The translations under genes were made by a program, and so were the position numbers. This document shows positions 6,622 to 11,286 of a stretch of DNA of 11,286 bases, piece after piece. Each line of letters begins with the position of its first letter. The first letter of the stretch is position 1. The notes beneath the pieces were generated by a model that saw only the letters and a program-made list of their open reading frames with translations, had not been told where the DNA came from and made no database searches. Location of the stretch: the NCBI GenBank assembly GCA_020427865.1, contig JAGQNX010000075.1, positions 1 through 11,286 of the forward strand, in the 5' to 3' direction. Origin of the DNA: a candidate division WWE3 bacterium. Lineage in GTDB: Bacteria; Patescibacteriota; WWE3; UBA101185; UBA10185.

Positions 6622-9213
6622 TTAGTTTAATACCTCCCATGTTAAATCTATATTAGATAAACCTGTAAAATCATCACCTTCAAAGTCATTTTCTAGAGTA
6701 GTTAGAGACTTTATATAAATAGGATTGTATCTAACCACAACAGAAGGATAAACATTAGATTCACCTCTATCTCTTCTAAAGTTAATAGAAGGATTTAATT
6801 CACCTCCATTTACTAAAGGACCTTCCACTATAACAGTTATATCAGGGTCAGCGTTGGGGTTAGGATTTTGTGTACCCTCAAAGTCAATATCACCACTTGC
6901 AATTATTGCTGCTTGAATATTAGGTGTTTGATCTATAGTAGGATCACCGTCTAAAACAGGGTAACCAACTTCACGAGCAATATGTACTGCACCATCTACA
7001 ATAAACATTAAGCGTCGGTTATTTGCAGAAACAAAATCAGTTTCAAAACGTAATACATCCGACACTCCAGGGGTAACATATACAACTACTACCTCACTAG
7101 GAGGTATATTATCAATTAAATATTTACCATCTAGGCTAGATGAAGCAATTAAAGCATCATTAAGACAATCTATAGAAGTATAATAAATATTCTCTGGGGA
7201 TAATTCACCAAAGAAAGCACTTTCACAATCAGTTATTTCTATTGCATGAGCAGGAGGATCGAATGTAAATGCATTAGGCCAACTTTCAGTAGCTTGAATA
7301 TTAGACACAAATGTATTTGTAGCACTTACTTGATTCACACTGCCTGAGTCTTGTGCCGAGAAATTTCTAACAGAATATAAGATGCCATCACTAGTAATCA
7401 GCTTATTAGAATAAGAAGTCGCAACATCATCTTCATAAGGCAAAAATACTGTTAAGCTATCGGTACCTATACCATTATCAGCACCCGCATAAACGCCACC
7501 ACCAACAGTAGTGAACCAACCTAGACCATCATATACTAAACGATAACCTAAATTGATTGTATTAGGATCATATAAACCGAGATCAAAGAAAGTACAATTA
7601 GAACCTGGAGTGAAAACTTCTGAGTTGTTTTGAGTATGTACACAGCTTAATTCATATTTAAAACTTGTTTGACCAGCAGGTTTAAATTCGTTTGTGCATA
7701 AACTTAAAGTAGGATCATCAGCATTGTAAGGAACATCATCTATCTTGTAGTTATAATTAGCACTATTTGGATCCCAGGGTTTATCCGTTACACCAGGTGA
7801 GAAGCCTGTAACATCTAAAGTAACACCAGAATCGCCACCTATAACTTCATCCGATTGTATTCTGTTAGCCTTATAATTAAAGGTGTCCGGATCGGCGGGA
7901 CAGGCGGTTTCACTATCTACTTCCCAAATAAAGCCTTGTATGTCACGCAAAGGTGGTACGGGAGCACACTTAATATCACGAGGACGCAATTTATCATAGA
8001 TTTTATTATAGTCATACAAGTCACGTAAATTTGTAGGGACTTGTGTAGGATCAAAAGGATGATCCCAACCAAAAGGCCAAATAGAATACTTTTTATTATC
8101 CTTTAAATTAATTGGATCATCTGGTCCTGGGGTAGGAAAAGAATATCCATGCATACAATATGGATTAAAAGGATCATATAAAGCGGGGTTCACACCTGCA
8201 TCACAAACATCATCACACAAGTTTGGATTAAATACACTAGAATTCCAACTAGCATTTTTCTCCATTAACAGCTTACATGACTCAGAACCACTTGGTTGGT
8301 TAGCATAACCTTCGGAGACCAACCTACCTTCTTTCCAAGGCACACCATCATATACTTGTATATAAACTGGTTTATCGGGGTAATCAGGATCACCTGCCCA
8401 AAAAGAAATAGCATCACAGGTAGCGTCATCCCATCTACCTATAAGACCATATTCATTTACAGGTTCTTCACAAGATCCGGTATACCATACAAAAGCATCC
8501 TTTGCTAAACAAAAGGTTGGGTTACCATTAGCATCCTTAGGAAAATAAACTGGATCATAGGAAGGATCATATAATACATTGCCATTACTATCTTTTATGT
8601 ACTTATCAGCATGTACAGTTTCAACACTGTAGTGTTCGGCAATCATTGCATCGGTACAAGACGTATTAAATATATCAAGTTGAACAGTAGTTCCACATTC
8701 TAATCCAGTGCCAGTATCGGACTCTTTGGCACTAGCTAAAGCACCCATGCTTAAATTGGTACCAGAATTTGCTTTAAACACATAATTAGCGGAACTTCCA
8801 CAACCAGACCAAGGGTTGCCACCGGTAACAGTTTTATCACATACGTAAGCATGCACGCGTTCGTCAGAGCCTGCAGTACAATTAGGTGCAGTAGGATCTA
8901 TTATATATGAGCCAAAAGCAGGCACATAGTTAGGAAACATCTCACAAATACCTTGGCGATATACAGGGTAACCTGTAGGCTGACACTCAACAGTATAATT
9001 AGGATCAAATCTATTATCGTAAGGAACATAAACAGGAGGTGTGAAGATTGAATCGCCGTCAGCATCAAGACTGGATACACAAGATCTATAAGAATACCCA
9101 TGATGTGTTAAGGGTTCAGGCGTTGTATGATTTGCATAAACAGTATAAGTGCCTACAAACGCATATATCCAAGCACTTAATAAAACTATGAATAATTTAA
9201 CTCTAAAAAACAT
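6622..9213 (-). CDS. Large secreted Cys-rich surface protein A (candidate pilus-associated adhesin)
   Basis: This protein has 863 aa. The signal peptide is residues 1-27 (hydrophobic core 7-22, likely cleavage after Val-Tyr-Ala27). Residues 28-255 are rich in Cys, Tyr, Pro and Asp, with DADGDS near 51 resembling a calcium-binding loop. Residues 262-383 contain one 'FWAGDPDxPDKPVxIQVYDG' domain, the same type as the two in protein B. Residues 384-560 are unassigned. From about 563 (GWFTT..GGVYAG) to the end the sequence is clearly homologous to the C-terminus of B, including an IQAAIIASGDIDFEG strand region, VIVEGPLVNG, NFRRDRG, YNPIYIKSL and the terminal WEVLN. The start at 9213 has AAAGGAA as SD and a 1-nt gap to the preceding gene. 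A function as pilus tip or surface adhesin is inferred; no enzymatic motif was recognised. Confidence 0.8.
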   Translation of the reverse strand: MFFRVKLFIVLLSAWIYAFVGTYTVYANHTTPEPLTHHGYSYRSCVSSLDADGDSIFTPPVYVPYDNRFDPNYTVECQPTGYPVYRQGICEMFPNYVPAFGSYIIDPTAPNCTAGSDERVHAYVCDKTVTGGNPWSGCGSSANYVFKANSGTNLSMGALASAKESDTGTGLECGTTVQLDIFNTSCTDAMIAEHYSVETVHADKYIKDSNGNVLYDPSYDPVYFPKDANGNPTFCLAKDAFVWYTGSCEEPVNEYGLIGRWDDATCDAISFWAGDPDYPDKPVYIQVYDGVPWKEGRLVSEGYANQPSGSESCKLLMEKNASWNSSVFNPNLCDDVCDAGVNPALYDPFNPYCMHGYSFPTPGPDDPINLKDNKKYSIWPFGWDHPFDPTQVPTNLRDLYDYNKIYDKLRPRDIKCAPVPPLRDIQGFIWEVDSETACPADPDTFNYKANRIQSDEVIGGDSGVTLDVTGFSPGVTDKPWDPNSANYNYKIDDVPYNADDPTLSLCTNEFKPAGQTSFKYELSCVHTQNNSEVFTPGSNCTFFDLGLYDPNTINLGYRLVYDGLGWFTTVGGGVYAGADNGIGTDSLTVFLPYEDDVATSYSNKLITSDGILYSVRNFSAQDSGSVNQVSATNTFVSNIQATESWPNAFTFDPPAHAIEITDCESAFFGELSPENIYYTSIDCLNDALIASSSLDGKYLIDNIPPSEVVVVYVTPGVSDVLRFETDFVSANNRRLMFIVDGAVHIAREVGYPVLDGDPTIDQTPNIQAAIIASGDIDFEGTQNPNPNADPDITVIVEGPLVNGGELNPSINFRRDRGESNVYPSVVVRYNPIYIKSLTTLENDFEGDDFTGLSNIDLTWEVLN
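6632..6638 (-). promoter_or_regulatory. SD of PilX-like 1, inside the last codons of protein A
   Basis: GGGAGGT falls in codons TGG GAG GTA of protein A's terminal Trp-Glu-Val-Leu, with GGAGG ending 12 nt before the ATG at 6620. It has the same 12-base core (TGGGAGGTATTA) as the protein B / PilX-like 2 junction. Confidence 0.8.
8065..8430 (-). repeat. Protein A 'GWAxDxD' domain
   Basis: Residues 262-383 contain C266, FWAGDPDYPDKPV, C313, C333, C337 and C353, then a LKDNKKYSIWPFGW strand. This third copy of the domain type duplicated in protein B strengthens the link between the two proteins. Confidence 0.55.
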
Positions 9214-9214
9214 T

Positions 9215-9718
9215 TTATTCCTTTACTAAAACCACTAAACCAGCATTGATTACACCACTGTCATCTAAATTGCCAGAAACACTAACCGTGTTTCCCACAG
9301 TAATTAGAGATAAAGCATCAACACCATCGACAACACTATTAGGTGTAGTACTCGAGGTATCGGTATAAGATTGTAAAACTCTAGTCACAGTCTCAGAACT
9401 TACATTAACAGTGTACGAATTACCTAGATTAGTTTGTACGCCAAATGATAACGTACCCTCCACAGACGTAACAGTAGCATCTACAGTTACAAACCCATTA
9501 TCAGGAGTGCTAGTGGAAGGAGGAAAATACGAAACAGTATCTGTTGATTTGTTAGGGGTGATGTCATCTGAATTGTTATTAGAGAAGTCACGAATAGGCT
9601 TGGTAACTTTAGAACCAAAAAAGGAATCAACAAAATCCAAGTTAGTAAAAATAAGAATGTTTGCTACAACCAATACAACGAGTATTATTGCGGCAGATAT
9701 TTTGGTGGAACGATCCAT
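9215..9718 (-). CDS. Membrane-anchored DUF5666/OB-fold-like protein, function unknown
   Basis: This is a 167-aa protein. A single N-terminal transmembrane segment (about 7-25) follows a short basic start. A Ser/Thr/Pro/Asn-rich linker (about 45-75) leads to a beta-rich domain (77-167): VDATVTSVEGTLSFGVQT, NSYTVNVSS and GNTVSVSGNLDDSGVINA. This pattern of 'function of the variable, default value, added value' strands resembles DUF5666-type OB-fold domains found in surface-exposed or periplasmic proteins. No Cys is present, unlike the neighbouring secreted proteins. It lies 19 nt after pilD with no SD, and 1 nt before protein A, whose SD is formed by its last codons (GTA AAG GAA). A role in pilus assembly, possibly PilP/PilO-like, is only a guess from position. 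Confidence 0.65.
   Translation of the reverse strand: MDRSTKISAAIILVVLVVANILIFTNLDFVDSFFGSKVTKPIRDFSNNNSDDITPNKSTDTVSYFPPSTSTPDNGFVTVDATVTSVEGTLSFGVQTNLGNSYTVNVSSETVTRVLQSYTDTSSTTPNSVVDGVDALSLITVGNTVSVSGNLDDSGVINAGLVVLVKE
9218..9224 (-). promoter_or_regulatory. SD of protein A, inside the last codons of the preceding gene
   Basis: AAAGGAA falls in the terminal Val-Lys-Glu codons and ends 4 nt before the ATG at 9213, with the TAA stop in between. This implies translational coupling. Confidence 0.65.
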
Positions 9719-9737
9719 AGTATAAGCATAACTAAAT

Positions 9738-10628
9738 TTATAAGAAATTCAAATACCAATTTAGAAACGAAGTTCCATATAACCAAGAAAGCAAACTTCC
9801 TAAGATTAAAAAAGGTCCAAATGGTATAGCATCTTTAAATGATTTGATTCTTAACAGCAATAAAATCGAACTAATAAATGCACCTAACATAAACCCAAAA
9901 ACTATAGCTACTAACGCATTTGGAAAACCATTAAAAAGTCCAATTAAAAATACAAGCTTAACATCGCCACCTCCCATACCTTTTCCTTTGGTTAGTATTA
10001 TAAGCAACAAGAAAAAAGCAGAAATACCTAAACCTGTTAGGGCATCAAGTCCAAAATCAGTGAATTCAGAATACAATCGTGTATGAAAAAACCCAGCTTT
10101 ATATAAATAAGGGCCAAAAGCAGAAGTGTGCAATTGAGAATAAATGTTAGATAAATAAATATAAGTATCTAACACCCTATAGGATAATACTGTTATGAGC
10201 CCCCATAAGACTAACTTATTAGGTATTAGTGTGTATTTTAGATCAGCTAAAGTAATAGCTAAGTAAATGCTAAAAAACAAAAAATAATATACTAACGCTA
10301 CAATGGTTGTAACTACGGTCAAGGAATCTCTAAACATATAAACTAAACCAGCACACATTAAACCTGAAAGTAATTCTGAGATAGGGTAGTAATAGGATAA
10401 TGAAACATTACAATAACGACAGTAACCTTTAGTTGAAAGATATGAAAACAAAGGAACTAAATCTTTAACATTTAGAGTGGTTTTACAGGATTCGCAATAA
10501 GATCGCGACTTAACAAAACCTTCATCTCGACTTAATCTATCGGCAACAACATTTAGAAAAGAGCCCCAGAATAGTCCAAAAATAAAACTCAATGCTAGGA
10601 ATAACCCAGCTGATAACAAATACAGCAT
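9738..10628 (-). CDS. pilD: Prepilin peptidase / N-methyltransferase (A24 family)
   Basis: This 296-aa polytopic inner-membrane aspartic protease cleaves class III leaders and methylates the new N-terminus of pilins. The N-terminal region has GLFWGSFLNVVADRL, the typical start of the methylase domain, and two zinc-type CxxC motifs (C45/C48, C70/C73). The catalytic aspartates are D129 in ADLKYTLIPN and D222 in GMGGGDVK. IPFGPF near 268-273 completes the family pattern. The two aspartates are 93 residues apart, whereas the classical enzymes PilD and TcpJ have about 64, so the loop between them carries an extra ~29 residues (roughly 155-195). The gene starts 10 nt after the pseudopilin stop without an SD. 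Six prepilin substrates are encoded in this window. Confidence 0.95.
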   Translation of the reverse strand: MLYLLSAGLFLALSFIFGLFWGSFLNVVADRLSRDEGFVKSRSYCESCKTTLNVKDLVPLFSYLSTKGYCRYCNVSLSYYYPISELLSGLMCAGLVYMFRDSLTVVTTIVALVYYFLFFSIYLAITLADLKYTLIPNKLVLWGLITVLSYRVLDTYIYLSNIYSQLHTSAFGPYLYKAGFFHTRLYSEFTDFGLDALTGLGISAFFLLLIILTKGKGMGGGDVKLVFLIGLFNGFPNALVAIVFGFMLGAFISSILLLLRIKSFKDAIPFGPFLILGSLLSWLYGTSFLNWYLNFL

Positions 10629-10638
10629 TTATAATATT

Positions 10639-11148
10639 TTATAGAATTTCCAATGAGGTTCCAACCTCATAAATTGAGGGAGAATTCCCACCGTCAGTAG
10701 TCATAGTTGGTATATTACTCGGAGACTCCAAGACAGCATTAAATTCATAACCATCAGATGTGGCACCATAGGTATAAACAAAAGAATCTTTATTTAAAGG
10801 ATCCATAGGTAACGCAGGTATGTAACGCGAAAGACCAGTAGGACCTACAAGTTCAAATTTGACCCAGCCATTCTCACCATCTACAGCAGTCGTGCCAGTG
10901 TGACTGGTACAGGTTTTACAGTTTAAGGTTTCAACTAGTTTAACCTCATTATCCTTTAAAGCTAAATCCATAGCACGATGCATATGCTCTAAGTCCTGAA
11001 TACGTGCAACATCACGATTACGAACTAATATAGAAACCGGATCTATAGCTATTAAAAGGACACCAAATATAAGTGTAACCAATGAAACCACAATAATAAG
11101 CTCGATAAATGTAAATCCTAGAGATTTAGTATTATCATTTGAATACAT
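10639..11148 (-). CDS. Type II/IV pseudopilin-like prepilin
   Basis: This is a 169-aa protein with leader MYSNDNTKSLG, cut after Gly11. The mature protein begins FTFIELIIVVSLVTLIFG, with Glu16 at mature +5. The segment IDPVSILVRNRDVARIQDL continues the N-terminal helix. C77xxC80 (CKTC) forms a likely disulfide or metal pair. The C-terminal part has PALPMDPLNKDSFVYTY and DGYEFNAVLES, close to the 'LPxDPxN...YxYxxxxxGYxLxAxLE' end of GspG/PilA-like pseudopilins of CPR bacteria, where that region often binds calcium. It starts 5 nt after the pilC stop, without an SD. It is distant from the three pilins at the left end and may be a minor or priming subunit. Confidence 0.85.
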   Translation of the reverse strand: MYSNDNTKSLGFTFIELIIVVSLVTLIFGVLLIAIDPVSILVRNRDVARIQDLEHMHRAMDLALKDNEVKLVETLNCKTCTSHTGTTAVDGENGWVKFELVGPTGLSRYIPALPMDPLNKDSFVYTYGATSDGYEFNAVLESPSNIPTMTTDGGNSPSIYEVGTSLEIL

Positions 11149-11153
11149 ACAGA

Positions 11154-11286
11154 TTATAGAGAGTTAGTAATTTGATAAATTGGCGTAATAATTGAGATTA
11201 TTAGCACAGCAACCATCGAACCTAACATTATAAGAATAATAGGTTCTAATGCAGCTGAAAGCCCCTTTACAGCATGTTCTACTTCG
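11154..11286 (-). CDS. pilC: Type IV pilus inner-membrane platform protein PilC/GspF, C-terminal end (partial)
   Basis: The last 43 codons and TAA stop (11156-11154) of a gene continue beyond the right edge of the window. The peptide reads EVEHAVKGLSAALEPIILI, then a hydrophobic stretch with two Met, then ITPIYQITNSL. The 'xxLEPxLIxxLGxxVGxIxxxxxxPIYxLxxxL' layout is the hallmark C-terminus of PilC/GspF proteins, which anchor the assembly ATPase at the inner membrane: a last transmembrane helix with a short cytoplasmic tail. It lies 5 nt upstream of the pseudopilin, in the same direction, so it belongs to the same operon. The ATPases PilB and PilT are likely further upstream, outside the window. 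Confidence 0.88.
   Translation of the reverse strand, partial: EVEHAVKGLSAALEPIILIMLGSMVAVLIISIITPIYQITNSL

Noticed and set aside
9411..9725. Plus-strand open frames of 60-104 codons across the window (for example 444-734, 3152-3418, 6139-6390, 9411-9725)
   Set aside because: All lie antisense within well-supported coding genes, lack SDs and recognisable domains, and are frame shadows.

Overview
The window is one block of a type IV pilus (T4P) locus, with every gene on the minus strand and transcription running from high to low coordinates. The DNA is AT-rich and standard code 11 works throughout. The pilins carry the ILAGVLxSVLNP helix. Together with two PilX-like proteins and huge Cys-rich secreted proteins packed into a tight operon, this suggests a Candidate Phyla Radiation (Patescibacteria) genome, probably Microgenomates- or Katanobacteria-like. 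That assignment rests on protein style only; the window holds no rRNA or other phylogenetic marker.

In transcription order: (1) the C-terminus of the platform protein PilC (11286-11154); (2) a pseudopilin-like prepilin (11148-10639); (3) prepilin peptidase/methylase PilD (10628-9738); (4) a small membrane-anchored protein with a DUF5666/OB-fold-like domain (9718-9215); (5) an 863-aa secreted Cys-rich protein 'A' (9213-6622); (6) PilX-like prepilin 1 (6620-5736); (7) a 1095-aa secreted Cys-rich protein 'B' (5697-2410), paralogous to A at its C-terminus; (8) PilX-like prepilin 2 (2410-1469); (9) a 175-bp intergenic region with a promoter-like sequence; (10) the likely major pilin (1293-682); (11) a hairpin that would hide the next ribosome-binding site; (12) a minor pilin (637-89); (13) the first 19 codons of a further prepilin (59-1), cut by the window edge.

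PilD can serve six visible prepilins. The most interesting architecture is the twice-repeated pair [large secreted protein + PilX-like prepilin], genes 5-6 and 7-8. In both pairs the secreted protein ends in Trp-Glu-Val-Leu, and those codons (TGG GAG GTA TTA) also form the Shine-Dalgarno (SD) sequence of the PilX-like gene. By analogy with PilY1/PilX of classical T4P, each pair may make a tip adhesin and its pilus-borne anchor. This is inference; neither large protein shows recognisable PilY1 beta-propeller sequence.

Two gene starts are set here at internal Met codons because strong SD sequences sit just upstream: the major pilin (1293 rather than 1404) and PilX-like 2 (2410 rather than 2428). 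No tRNA, rRNA, CRISPR array, insertion sequence or phage gene was seen.
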